Source: Didymella arachidicola
Lineage: Eukaryota; Ascomycota; Dothideomycetes; Pleosporales; Didymellaceae
NCBI GenBank assembly: GCA_016630955.3
Contig: CM049985.1
Coordinates: 1,178,001-1,242,000, forward strand
Direction of reading: 5' to 3'
Length of the DNA stretch: 64,000 nt
Shown: positions 9,416 to 18,959 of the stretch, piece by piece
Layout of the letters: each line of letters opens with the position of its first letter
Numbering within the stretch: the first letter of the stretch is position 1
Notes under the pieces: generated by a model
Database searches by the model: none
Told to the model about the DNA's origin: nothing
Seen by the model: only the letters and a program-made list of their open reading frames with translations
Program-made: the position numbers and the translations under genes

Positions 9416-12220
9416 TCACTCCCCCTCACCACTCAAATCCTCCTCATCCACAATCCCAACCCCCTGCTCAAGCGTCCTCTGCACCGTCTCCTGCAACAAC
9501 CGCAAGACACTCTCCACATCCGCCGTCTGCGCCACATCCCCCCTCAGTGTCTCCTGCCACAGCGCCTCGTAATCCGGATGATCCGGGTTAATCAACTCGA
9601 CGCTGGGCTTTTTCTTCCGCGGCGGCGGAGCGGGGAGGTGCGTGAACGCGGCGCTCGTAGACGTGCATTTCGCCAGCATCTCGGCGTACTCGCCGCTGGG
9701 TGTCGATTGGGAAGTCACGGCGCCGCCGGCGGGGATGCGCCATGTGTCTTCTGTTGTTGTTGGGGAGTCGATTTTGACAGCGGTGCGGATGACGACGCTG
9801 AAATCTCCCCCGCCGCCGACGTCGAGGTACCCCAGCACCCCTGAGTAGATACCGCGACGCACGCCGTTCTCGCGCTCGGCTAGGATCTCGCACGAGCGCT
9901 TCTTCGGCGCGCCCGTCATGCTGCCTGGGGGCAGGCTCTGGACAAAGGCTTGAAACCCGAGGTCTGGGACTGTGGAGTGCGTGAGGAGGGATCCGGAGCC
10001 GTCGACGGGGTCTTCCCAGAGCTCTGGGGTGCTGGGTTTGTATACGCCGTTTGGGACGGCGTCGACGACGGTGACGAGCTGCCAGACTGTTTCGTATTCT
10101 TCGATTTCCATGAGTTGGGATACGCGGACGTTTTGGGAGCCGTAGACGCCGTGGAGTTGGTGGCGGGTGAGGTCGACGATCATGAGGTTTTCGGCGCGTT
10201 CTTTGGAGGAGGAGAGGATGGTGTGGGCGTGGGCTGGGGTTACGCCGGGGGCCTTCTGCACGGTGCCTTTAATGGGGCGGCATTGCGCGGCTTGGCTGCG
10301 GGACCAGGAGATGTAGCGTTCGGGGGAAGAGGAGAGGATGTGCACGTTGTGCATGCGCATGTAGGCGCTGAAAGGAGCTGGGTTTTGGCCGGCGAGGCGC
10401 TTGTACATGTTCCAGGAGTGCTGGTTGTCTTCGGCCTTGGACAGACGGCAGGCTGTGGATCGGCGAGCGCGGATCTCGTTTTGGTGTGTGAGGCAGAGCT
10501 CGTAGCTCTGTCCATCGGCGATGGCTTCCTGGCAGGCTCGTACTTGGTTGTAGTACGTCTCTCGGTCGGCAAAGTTCTGCTTGCATGAGTCGATGTACTT
10601 GTACATAGGACCATACTTCTCGAATGGATCCGGCTTTGGTAGAGGCGTCGATGTTGGTGTGGATTGGCGGGATTTGGCGTCGACGGCGTTGTAAACTAGC
10701 TCTTGAGTCTCTTCTACCCAGTCGAAATCATTCGGTCCGCGTATACTCTGAATGTAGATCTTCTTCACTTGGTGATCGAAGACGATGCTCCTGGTGATGT
10801 ATGCGAAGCAGATGTCTGGATGATCGGCGCTGTCTTTGACAGGGACATTGATCGTCTCCAATCCAGCCTCGTACGAGGCGTAGCCCATCAGGCCTCCCCA
10901 AAACGGAGCCCAGGTTGTGGTCCGAGGCGGCGTCGTTGGCTGGAGAGTGCTCATGACCTTTCTCATATATGGCCAAGGATCAGTGACTTTCCACTGGCTG
11001 TGAACCTCATCGTAGCCATCCCTCAGCTGCATGATGCGGGTTCCTGCATAGTAGTGCAACCTCAGCGTCTCTCCCGGAATTACAAGCCCGATGATGCTGT
11101 AGCGTCCAGTGCCGACTGCCATAGGAACCAGGTTTTCTTGGAGTCCGGATTGCAGCACGATCGCCTCATGTCGCGGGATCTCGAGAGTCTCGCAAAGTTC
11201 CTCAACCGTCAGCCGACCGCTCCCTGTAGTAGCGCAGTGCACCACGGTAGACGGCAGATGTGGCAGTGTCTTTTCGTCGCCGTACGCTATCAGCGATGCC
11301 AGCTCATCCGGCAGAAGGCCATCACGATCTTTCGAGAGAAACTCGGTCTCGGCTACGCCTTTCTGCATGGGCTGCTTCTTGGTGTCGTTCTCCGCGTAGA
11401 ATCCAAGATCTCGCCGGAAATCGTGGAATGTCATTGGCCGTAGCTGCGCAGCCGATATGCTTGGTTTACGAGCATCACGACTGAACATGCGCTTTCGATT
11501 CCATGCTTGCGCATCTTCCCACCAGTTTCGGATGATGTGAGCCCCCTCCTCGTTCGTGCAGACCGACTCTGGGTGAAATTGCACGCCCCAGAACGGTTTT
11601 TGGATATGCCTTACCCCCATAAGCACCGCACCATTGCTTTCACTGTCAAAGTCCCAGGCTAGAGGCTCCAACTGTGGGCACGATTCTGTTGACTCCCACA
11701 GCTGCGCGGGATACCGTACAGCGCGGTTTGTTTGGATCGGGTGTCCAAGCTTGACCTGCAGGGAGTGATACTGTGTTGCCTGCAACTTCTCCACATCCCT
11801 GAATATGGACTGACCCTTGTGCAGAACGGCCGTGATGATGCCATGTTTCGGTTCCACCAGTCTTTCAATCTCGGCTCCAAAGGCCAGACAGAGTGACTGA
11901 AAGCCTAGGCAGATACCCAAAACTGGCAATACATCTTCATCCCGAAGCTTCCACAGCTCTTTCATGAGACCGACGTCCTTGTCGCAACCAGCCCATCCAG
12001 GGCCTGGTCCCGCAACAACCGCGTCGAAGTCCAGTGCATATTCGGCGAATGTCGGATGAACCAGGGATTTGCTGCTAGAAAAGCGAGATTCGTCTATGAA
12101 TAACTTGGTGACTGTGGCATCTGTGTTTTGCTCAATGAGAGCAACAATGTTGTTCGAGAACGAATCGTATGCGTCCAAGAAGAGGATCCGACGCGGGGCA
12201 TTGACAAAGGCAGGTGACAT
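9416..12220 (-). CDS. pabaA: Aminodeoxychorismate (PABA) synthase, fused GATase + synthase
   Basis: A 934-aa single-exon bifunctional enzyme that turns chorismate plus glutamine-derived ammonia into 4-amino-4-deoxychorismate, the step before p-aminobenzoate in folate synthesis. The N-terminal class I glutamine amidotransferase (about 10-235) shows the oxyanion stretch AGPGPG, nucleophile Cys104 in GICLGF, and the His-Glu pair of GVQFHPES. The chorismate-utilising part has an N-terminal subdomain (about 330-500) and a catalytic C-terminal half with PIKGTVQK, ENLMIVDLTRHQLHGV, GSMTGAPKKRSCEIL and GIYSGVLGYL. The PIKGT motif, in place of the PIAGT of anthranilate synthase, supports ADC synthase; the Lys is the residue that forms a covalent intermediate in PabB-type enzymes. 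The start is the ATG at 12220. It converges with the WW-domain gene, the ends 126 bp apart. Confidence 0.95.
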   Translation of the reverse strand: MSPAFVNAPRRILFLDAYDSFSNNIVALIEQNTDATVTKLFIDESRFSSSKSLVHPTFAEYALDFDAVVAGPGPGWAGCDKDVGLMKELWKLRDEDVLPVLGICLGFQSLCLAFGAEIERLVEPKHGIITAVLHKGQSIFRDVEKLQATQYHSLQVKLGHPIQTNRAVRYPAQLWESTESCPQLEPLAWDFDSESNGAVLMGVRHIQKPFWGVQFHPESVCTNEEGAHIIRNWWEDAQAWNRKRMFSRDARKPSISAAQLRPMTFHDFRRDLGFYAENDTKKQPMQKGVAETEFLSKDRDGLLPDELASLIAYGDEKTLPHLPSTVVHCATTGSGRLTVEELCETLEIPRHEAIVLQSGLQENLVPMAVGTGRYSIIGLVIPGETLRLHYYAGTRIMQLRDGYDEVHSQWKVTDPWPYMRKVMSTLQPTTPPRTTTWAPFWGGLMGYASYEAGLETINVPVKDSADHPDICFAYITRSIVFDHQVKKIYIQSIRGPNDFDWVEETQELVYNAVDAKSRQSTPTSTPLPKPDPFEKYGPMYKYIDSCKQNFADRETYYNQVRACQEAIADGQSYELCLTHQNEIRARRSTACRLSKAEDNQHSWNMYKRLAGQNPAPFSAYMRMHNVHILSSSPERYISWSRSQAAQCRPIKGTVQKAPGVTPAHAHTILSSSKERAENLMIVDLTRHQLHGVYGSQNVRVSQLMEIEEYETVWQLVTVVDAVPNGVYKPSTPELWEDPVDGSGSLLTHSTVPDLGFQAFVQSLPPGSMTGAPKKRSCEILAERENGVRRGIYSGVLGYLDVGGGGDFSVVIRTAVKIDSPTTTEDTWRIPAGGAVTSQSTPSGEYAEMLAKCTSTSAAFTHLPAPPPRKKKPSVELINPDHPDYEALWQETLRGDVAQTADVESVLRLLQETVQRTLEQGVGIVDEEDLSGEGE

Positions 12221-12932
12221 CTGGTGGGCTCACGTGGCGAATATCGGTGAGGTAGGTTATTGCTGCAGTCGGGCGTCGTGGGTGCGCAGCAGACAGCCGC
12301 CAGGTTTGTGAGCCCAGTGGAGAGTGACTGGTCGACAGATGTAGGCCTAGGTTGTTGTAGACGTGGTGGGATTATGCGGGTCCTTTAGACGGTCTGTAGG
12401 GCTGAATCCGGTGGCTGAGTGAAGACTGTATGAATCGACAAAACGGTCTGGGATCGAGTGAAGGTCCGGAATGAACGGCGACCAAGAGTGACTGGCAAGG
12501 TCTGTGAAGCTGGGGTAAGAGAAGGATTCAAGATTGGATTGGTGATGACTGATAGACAAAAAGTTACGAGCGATAGCGGGCGGCCGGGGTGACTATGCAG
12601 GGTCCCAATGTTAGTCCAGAAGCGGCCTTAGCGCATCCTCTTGCCGCGCCAGACCGAGCGCCGGAATCTTGCGGTGCTTCTGGAAGCCTGGAATGGAAGT
12701 GATGCACAGATGCGGCGTGTTTCAGCGAGCTTGAAACGGAAGCTCGCCACATTGTTTGTGTTCTCCAGATGCTGCGGTCACACAACGACGTTGTTAGTGT
12801 ACGCAGGGCGCATGCACTGTCAAGTTGATGTGCAGAACGTGTCTGAAGGTCAAGAAGTAGGCGACAGCTGATCAAGGCACCTCTTATCATTCAATACGTA
12901 TAATCATCAACTTCGTCAAACCCATCCACCAT
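12221..12932. other. Intergenic, upstream of ADC synthase
   Basis: About 710 bp. The frames here (for example on the minus strand at 12564-12890) lack homology-like motifs and are best read as non-coding. The stretch holds the ADC synthase promoter and the 3' end of the SPATA20-like gene. Confidence 0.5.
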
Positions 12933-15335
12933 CTACTTGAGTTCTGGCACTGCTTCGCTCACGCCGCCTAGGTCCATCCCCAGCTCATCCCTACAGCTGC
13001 CATTTTCGCAAAGCATGACGCCCTCTCTACTTGCATCCATACTCCTGACCAGCTCGTTGCGCTGCTTCAGCCATTCTCCACCCTGAGCACGCACCCTACT
13101 GATCGTACCCAAGCCAGCTGGTCGCTCACGGTACCTCCTCAACCACTCCTCGACTCGCTGACCTTCGCCTGTGACAACAACGTGCTTGACGCCCAACTTG
13201 CTTGCAACGACTGCATCCATCAGACTGGGGAACAGGAACGGATGCTGCATGACCTCTGCCTCAAAGGCGCTCGCAGTATCCCGTGCCAGTTTGATGTACG
13301 AAGCGTCTTCGAGCAGGGCGCCCAACCGGTCCAGGTTCTGTGCGCTTACACCGTTGGTACCGGGCTCGGCATTGTCCATGCCGTCCTTCAACCGCATGAG
13401 CAGATCGGACTGGCCTTCTGATGTGGAGAAAAAGCCAAGGTGCTCTTTGTCCCAGAATAGCCTGATCTGAGTCTGTTGTAGGTCGTCGGCCCACTGTAAA
13501 TACGACTCGTTGAAGGTCACTTCGTAGAGAGATATGAGGCCAGAGATGAGGTATGCGTAGTCGTCTGCGAACCCAGGAGCTTCACCGGGACCTTCGCGGT
13601 AGACACGGATCAAAGTCTTTGAAGAAGTGGTGTAGAGCTCGCGACTGATAAAGGCGGCTGCTTGCTCGGCCGCGGCAAGGTACTGCCGTGACCGTGCGGA
13701 GTCTTGTGACGATAGCGCAGCTGCTGTGCGTGCAAGTGCGCCAATGGCGAGACCATTCCATGACACGACGATCTTGTCATCGAGCGCTGGCCGTGGACGC
13801 TCCTTTTCGCGGTGGTCTCGCAGCTTCTGACGTCCCTCTGACAGTATCCGCCCCACTTCTTCCTCAGATAGCGCAAACTGCTTCGCCAGTTCTGCGGGGC
13901 TCATTGTAATTTCGAGTACGTTCTGGTTGATGAGCTCGTCATGCGCGTCGTGCTCAGGAGCAACGTTGCCCTCGTCCCTTACGTTGTAGTATCTCGCCAG
14001 GATCTCCGCGTCCCGCTCGCCTAGAATATCCTGAAACTCGTTGAGCGTCCACACGTAGAATGCGCCCTCCCGCTTCTCCTTGTCCGACGACCGGTAGAGT
14101 GAGTCGGCGTCTTCGGAGGAGAAAAAGCCGCTGGACTGAGATTGTAATGGTGGCGATGTGAGGTACGTCGCAATATCGTGGATAGCAGAGAGGTGCTCCG
14201 GGCTCTTTGTCATGAGGTAGGCGTCTAGGTAGACGGGCAGCAGTTGCGCCTGGTCATACAACATCTTCTCGAAATGGGGCAAGCTCCAATCTCGTGTGAC
14301 TGAATATCGTGCAAAGCCGTTGCCAATCTGATCGTGGATGCCGCCCCTGTTCATGGCGTCTAGCGTAGCCAGAACCATATCCTTCGCTTGCGTGCATTCC
14401 TTCGCACCAACGACGTCGGCTACCGCACGTGGGTACTGCGAGAGCTTGAGGAGGAAGGCGAGGTTCGAGGGCGTGGGGAATTTTGGTGCGCTGCCGAAGC
14501 CGGCGTAGTCTGTATCGTACTTGTTCTGGAAGTACTGATAGGCTTCTTCGAGGAGATCGAGGTCGAGGGCTTCGTGATCTGCGCCGTCTTTTCTGCTGAT
14601 GTTGCCGTCCTCGGCAAATTCCCTCAGCTGAGTCGTGATTTCCTTGGCCGAGTCCAGACAACGCTGGCGCTGATTCTGCCACACGTCCCGTATCTTCTCC
14701 AAGATGCCCACAAAGCCAATGTGGTCCCCACCCATGGTTGAGCCTGGACCCGGCCAGTATGTCCCGCCGAAGATGGGCTGCAGGTCTGGGGTTATGAAGG
14801 CATTCAGCGGCCAGCCTCCACTCCCGGTTGTGGCCTGGACGTAGTTCATGTATATGCGGTCGACGTCCGGGCGCTCCTCGCGGTCGATCTTGATGGGGAT
14901 GAAGTGATCGTTGAGCAGCTGGGCGACGTCCTGGTTCTCGAACGACTCGCGCTCCATGACGTGACACCAGTGGCAGGCGGCGTAGCCAATGCTAATAAAG
15001 ATGAGCCTGTTCGACTTCCTCGCCAGCTCCAGCGCTTCTGGGCCCCACTGCTGCCATGCGACCGGGTTGTTCATGTGGCCGCGCACGTATGGTGAGCGGC
15101 TCTCATTGAGGCGGTTCGTGAGCTTCAGGCCGTCGCCGGCGCCGGGCGAGCTCTTGGTAGGCATCCTGAGGACCGATGTGTGGAGTCTAAGCAGCTGCGC
15201 GCTCGCAGGCTGTCGTGGCGGGGCTCTGAGAGCGGGTCGTGGGGAAGAAAGAGTAGAAGTAGAGACTCCTCGCGATATCGGTGCCAGAGAAGTTCGCGCG
15301 CAGGATCCTCGTAGCTGAAATCGGATCTGAGGCAT
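12933..15335 (-). CDS. SPATA20/YyaL-like thioredoxin-fold protein
   Basis: An 800-aa single-exon protein of the conserved YyaL/SPATA20 family (DUF255, thioredoxin-like). The thioredoxin-like domain spans about 70-235, with the hallmark SIGYAACHWCHVMERESF; Cys121 and Cys124 form the CxxC pair. It continues with NDHFIPIKIDREERPDVD and GGWPLNAF. The rest (about 290-780) is an (alpha/alpha)-barrel-like region resembling six-hairpin glycosidases, with FEKMLYDQAQLL, VVSWNGLAIGAL and ADDYAYLISGLISLYE. The biochemical role is not settled. The first 60 residues are Arg/Ser/Pro-rich with almost no acidic residues, consistent with a mitochondrial presequence, and Met58 lies just before the conserved domain, so a second cytosolic form is possible. 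Confidence 0.93.
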   Translation of the reverse strand: MPQIRFQLRGSCARTSLAPISRGVSTSTLSSPRPALRAPPRQPASAQLLRLHTSVLRMPTKSSPGAGDGLKLTNRLNESRSPYVRGHMNNPVAWQQWGPEALELARKSNRLIFISIGYAACHWCHVMERESFENQDVAQLLNDHFIPIKIDREERPDVDRIYMNYVQATTGSGGWPLNAFITPDLQPIFGGTYWPGPGSTMGGDHIGFVGILEKIRDVWQNQRQRCLDSAKEITTQLREFAEDGNISRKDGADHEALDLDLLEEAYQYFQNKYDTDYAGFGSAPKFPTPSNLAFLLKLSQYPRAVADVVGAKECTQAKDMVLATLDAMNRGGIHDQIGNGFARYSVTRDWSLPHFEKMLYDQAQLLPVYLDAYLMTKSPEHLSAIHDIATYLTSPPLQSQSSGFFSSEDADSLYRSSDKEKREGAFYVWTLNEFQDILGERDAEILARYYNVRDEGNVAPEHDAHDELINQNVLEITMSPAELAKQFALSEEEVGRILSEGRQKLRDHREKERPRPALDDKIVVSWNGLAIGALARTAAALSSQDSARSRQYLAAAEQAAAFISRELYTTSSKTLIRVYREGPGEAPGFADDYAYLISGLISLYEVTFNESYLQWADDLQQTQIRLFWDKEHLGFFSTSEGQSDLLMRLKDGMDNAEPGTNGVSAQNLDRLGALLEDASYIKLARDTASAFEAEVMQHPFLFPSLMDAVVASKLGVKHVVVTGEGQRVEEWLRRYRERPAGLGTISRVRAQGGEWLKQRNELVRSMDASREGVMLCENGSCRDELGMDLGGVSEAVPELK

Positions 15336-15917
15336 GCACCGGCGCGAACAGGTGGAGGGCCGCGCAGCAAGGGTTCACCTCTGCGCAAGGCGAGATGCGG
15401 CGAGATATGGGGAGCATGCGGGGCAGCAGCAACGTCATCTCACTCCGGCGCCTTGGGATTGGTGCTCACTGCGCCATCATCCTCACGAAATGCTCGCGCC
15501 TGACAGCACGAGTTTTCACAAAACTACTCGACGAAACATCTAGAGCGGCGATCCGGGTTGCGTCAAGACAACGAGTGGAGCTGACGATAGCAGGCTCAAT
15601 TTCCGAGGTGCTCGAGTGGAGACGCATCCTGCGCTCCGCTTCGTTCAGCAGCGTTAACGCGAAAGCTCCTACGATAGCAATGGGCAGTTGAGAGCATCCA
15701 ATGGAAGCTTTGCGAGCTGCTTCAGCACGCTAGAGATTGCAAGGCGTCTTCACCCTATACGCAACAAGTGCTCTCAGGTCAGCATTGATCACAGCCTGGG
15801 ACACAAATAAGCAAGTGCTTGACAGAAGGTGAAGCCACCATTGGGTGCCTAGAGAGTTTCACCAAAATCAGAATATGAGTAGCACAACTCGACAAGATGA
15901 GCACCAAAGAACAAAAT
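15336..15917. other. Intergenic between the SPATA20-like gene and tRNA-Ile
   Basis: No gene supported. It contains the promoter of the minus-strand SPATA20-like gene and upstream sequence of the tRNA. The plus-strand frames at 15281-15691 overlap that gene's 5' end and look non-coding. Confidence 0.5.
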
Positions 15918-16006
15918 GGTCGCTTAGCTCAGTTGGTTAGAGCGTGGTGCTAATAGCTTTCATCCTTGATACGCCAAGGTCGCGAGTTCGACCCTCGTAG
16001 TGACCA
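15918..16006 (+). tRNA. tRNA-Ile(AAU) with a 15-nt intron
   Basis: Cloverleaf readable by eye: acceptor ggtcgct pairs with agtgacc followed by discriminator A; the D arm is gctcagttggttagagc; the anticodon loop is ctAATA with anticodon AAT at 15952-15954; the T arm is ctcgaaccc-like, here gcgagttcgaccctcgt. The intron is 15956-15970, between positions 37 and 38 where eukaryotic nuclear tRNA introns occur. The mature tRNA is 74 nt before CCA addition. Confidence 0.95.
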
Positions 16007-16413
16007 ATCTCTTTTTGCCCTTTTCGAGCGACCTGTCATCGCCGCCTGGTCTTTTTTGGCTGTCCTGGCTACGCGAGTGGAAGCGGCTGGTCTTCAATAA
16101 CCACTCGCGACACCTTCGCACATGCTCATGATGAATCTGGCGTGCGTTTGTCAAGGGGTCAATCTGACCTGGATCCAAGAAAGTGAGGCTCCGTGACGGA
16201 ATCTGCTCCTTGCTTCAAAGATTAGCATCCTTTCTTTTATTTGAATCCAAGGTCGACAGGTCTAAATGCCCCACCATCCCCACACACGTGCGTTCTGCCA
16301 CGGATGATGGCTCGGGTCAATAGTCAGCGAGTTGCTCGCACCACACAATTCCATGATGTGTCCCTCCAGACACGTCAGTTTCGCTCTCCAGCAACATCCC
16401 TATCTCATCAACT
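16007..16413. other. Intergenic, tRNA 3' flank and hydrolase promoter
   Basis: A T-rich stretch (ctctttttgccctttt) follows the tRNA directly and would serve as the RNA polymerase III terminator. The remainder is the upstream region of the hydrolase gene. No other feature seen. Confidence 0.5.
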
Positions 16414-17253
16414 ATGGAACTCTTTGCAGCCGACAACGCTTGGCCGCTCTGGGACCACCAACGTGTGGAAAGAGCATTCGACGTAACGCTCGCTAATGGC
16501 ATCGATCAAGCTGTCGTCCACAGTGTCGAGCGACCGTGGTTGTTCCATTACAAACCCAAATCGTCTTCGAATGGACGAGGTATCCTTATTCTGGGCGGAG
16601 GGGGGTATGTCGAGCTCATGGTCGGACGTGAAGGTGTCCAGGTGGCAAACTGGTTGATCAGCCTCGGTTTCGACGCCTTCGTTCTCGTCCATCGCTTCCC
16701 GAATGCGAGATCAGCGCCTCAAGCTCCAGTCGACGATGCGAGGCGAGCATTGAACATCATCGCTGCCCAAGGGCTGTCAAAGAACGGCTTGGGCATATGT
16801 GGTCTCTCGTCCGGCGGCCATCTCGGTGCTGCGCTGCTCGCGGAGTATCCGAAGTCCTGGACCTCACCAGATTCCTCTGCTGAGATACCCAAGATCGATT
16901 TCGCTATCATTGGATATGGACCCATCTCGACGAATGCAAAGGGCCGGACGATCGTACCCAATAAAGCTGCGCTTCCACCGACAGAGAAGCAAGAGCTGTA
17001 TGACATTGTGCAGCCAGACGTCCAGATCACTGCGGCACCACCCACATTCATCGTATATTCGGGAAGCGATCCCGTTGTACCTGTTGTCAATGCGTACCGG
17101 CTTGCAGAAGGTCTCACGAAGGTCGGGGCCAGGGTCGAGCTCCATGTGTTTGCAGATGCGCCCCACGGCTTTGCGCTCGATACAGTTGGTCTACCGGTTA
17201 GCAAGTGGCCGGCATTGTGTGAGGCGTGGTTGCAGCAGAATGGGGTGCTGTAG
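16414..17253 (+). CDS. Alpha/beta hydrolase, acetyl-esterase/lipase type
   Basis: A 279-aa single-exon predicted esterase. The oxyanion-hole region is ILGGGGYVELM (about 59-69), in the place of the HGGG motif of hormone-sensitive-lipase-like esterases, with His replaced. The nucleophile elbow is GLSSGG with Ser132. The acid is probably Asp in YSGSDPVVPV (about 217-223) and the catalytic His lies in DAPHGFAL (about 254-261). There is no signal peptide or membrane segment, so it is probably cytosolic. The overall pattern fits small-molecule or acetyl-xylan-type esterases of the BD-FAE/Aes group; the substrate cannot be told from sequence. Confidence 0.85.
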   Translation: MELFAADNAWPLWDHQRVERAFDVTLANGIDQAVVHSVERPWLFHYKPKSSSNGRGILILGGGGYVELMVGREGVQVANWLISLGFDAFVLVHRFPNARSAPQAPVDDARRALNIIAAQGLSKNGLGICGLSSGGHLGAALLAEYPKSWTSPDSSAEIPKIDFAIIGYGPISTNAKGRTIVPNKAALPPTEKQELYDIVQPDVQITAAPPTFIVYSGSDPVVPVVNAYRLAEGLTKVGARVELHVFADAPHGFALDTVGLPVSKWPALCEAWLQQNGVL

Positions 17254-17378
17254 GCGTAAACGCGCGAAGACGCGTCGCAGTTGTAGATTCCGAAAAGGGT
17301 TAGTTTGAAGACGACGTCATCGATCACTTCTAGCAACAATCTGAGCGAACAACATTCCTACAGCCGTTCGTCACGGCG

Positions 17379-18898
17379 ATGCAATCTATCACTCGTCAAC
17401 TGAGGAGACTTGACATCTCACAGAAGTCGTCACACCAATATCGATCAAGACCACCAATCGCTTCTTCACGCCAAACGCGGCAGTTGCATGTTTCTGCATT
17501 GATGGAGAGTCCATTGAAGCGCAAAGCTGACAGGAGCATAAATCCTACCCCATCAAAGAAACAGAAAGTCGTGTTACCAGAGTATCACACAGCAGCACAA
17601 CGGCGTGACGATGCTGGAGAGATCGTGTGGCCGGCTCGGAAAGAGCAGATTGAGCGGGCCAGAGATATCATCAAAGAGTGGTATGAAATATGGCGAACGA
17701 CATACGCTTTGCGATGCTGACCCCAGACAGTGCAAAAGTACAGAAAAAAGTAGTAATACTGCCCGACAAAGACGCAGATGGTCTTTCATCTGGCGCAATT
17801 CTGCACCACACTCTCACACAACTTGGTCTTTCGCCAGACCTGATTTCTGTGTACTTTCCACCAAAAGGGTCCAATGTACATGATGATGTCACGAAAGAAG
17901 CGCTGACCGAAATCGCACCATCCTATGTCTTTGTATTAGACCAAGGAAGTAGAAGAAGCCCTGCACTACTAGACTTACCACACACATGCCTCATAGTCGA
18001 CCACCACTTTGCGGAAGACGGAGGCTTCCCAAAGAGTGCCGAATACGTCACTGCCCACGATTGTCCGCCCGTAGCAACCACGTCTCTCCTCATCTACCAT
18101 ATTTGCCTACCCCTCCATCCCTCTCTCAGCGACAAGATCTCCTGGCTTGCAGCCATGGGCACCCACGGCGATCTCGGAACAACCCTGAAATGGGAGCCGC
18201 CCTTCCCCGATATGACCGCAACCTTCAAGCGTTCCTCCAAGAAGGCCATCAACGACGCAGTCGGACTCGTCAACGCCCCGCGCCGCTCAGCCGCCTACAA
18301 TGTGCGCGACGCCTGGGCCGCCGTACTCCACGCTTCGGACCCAAAAGCCATCAAAGCAACCGAAACACTGCACGAAGCCACGTTCGAAGTGCGCCGCGAG
18401 ACAGAACGCTGCACGCACACCGCGCCCAAGTTCTCCTCCGACGCAACGATATGCGTCCTCACGATCTCGTCGAAAGCCCAGATCCACCCCGTCATCGCGA
18501 CGCGCTGGGCGGGCCATCTCAAATCGAATAAACTCGAGATCGTGATGTGCGCTAATGAAGGCTATCTTCCGGACAAAGTGAACTTCTCATGCCGGATTGC
18601 AAAGGTCGCGCGAGGCCGCGAGGGTGATCAGAAGGTTGATATCATTAAGCGGCTTGAGGGGCTTGTGGCGGAGTATCCGGAGCTGAGGGAGAGGCTAGGC
18701 CAGAGCTTTGCGAGGGGGCATAAAGAGGCTAGTGGAGGTATTGTGGGGAAGAAGGAGTGGGATGAACTGAAAACGATCATGGGGCTGGATGACAGCAAGA
18801 CGAAGAAAAAGAAGTTGGAGAAGGAGAATGGGGCTTCGCCAACGAAGAAGATGCCCGCACAGAAGAATACGCTGGTGAACTATTTTGCGAAAGCTTGA
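17379..18898 (+). CDS. DHH-family phosphoesterase (RecJ-like fold)
   Basis: 489 aa from exons 17379-17680 and 17731-18898. The 50-nt intron GTATGA...GACAG is chosen because it joins IIKE to CAKVQKKVVILPDKDADG in frame. DHH phosphoesterases hydrolyse phosphodiester bonds with two metal ions. Visible motifs: DKDADG (Asp113, Asp115, Asp117), VLDQGS, the DHH signature LIVDHHF (191-193), and MGTHGDLG. A DHHA1-like C-terminal segment includes SSKAQIHPVIATRWAG. The first 40 residues are basic with no acid apart from one Asp and resemble a mitochondrial presequence. Met42 is followed by SPLKRK ... PSKKQK, a bipartite nuclear-localisation-like signal. The last residues, NTLVNYFAKA, resemble a degenerate PCNA-interacting peptide. 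A role in nucleic-acid processing is inference. Confidence 0.88.
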
Positions 18899-18959
18899 GC
18901 TAAGCTACCTTGTGTGTCCGGGTATCCAACAAGGAATATACATTTTGTCACCGTTCCTG

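Noticed and set aside
9950..10588. 212-codon plus-strand frame
   Set aside because: It is antisense to the catalytic part of ADC synthase, whose motifs are unmistakable.
14254..14967. 237-codon minus-strand frame
   Set aside because: It is an alternative frame inside the SPATA20-like gene.
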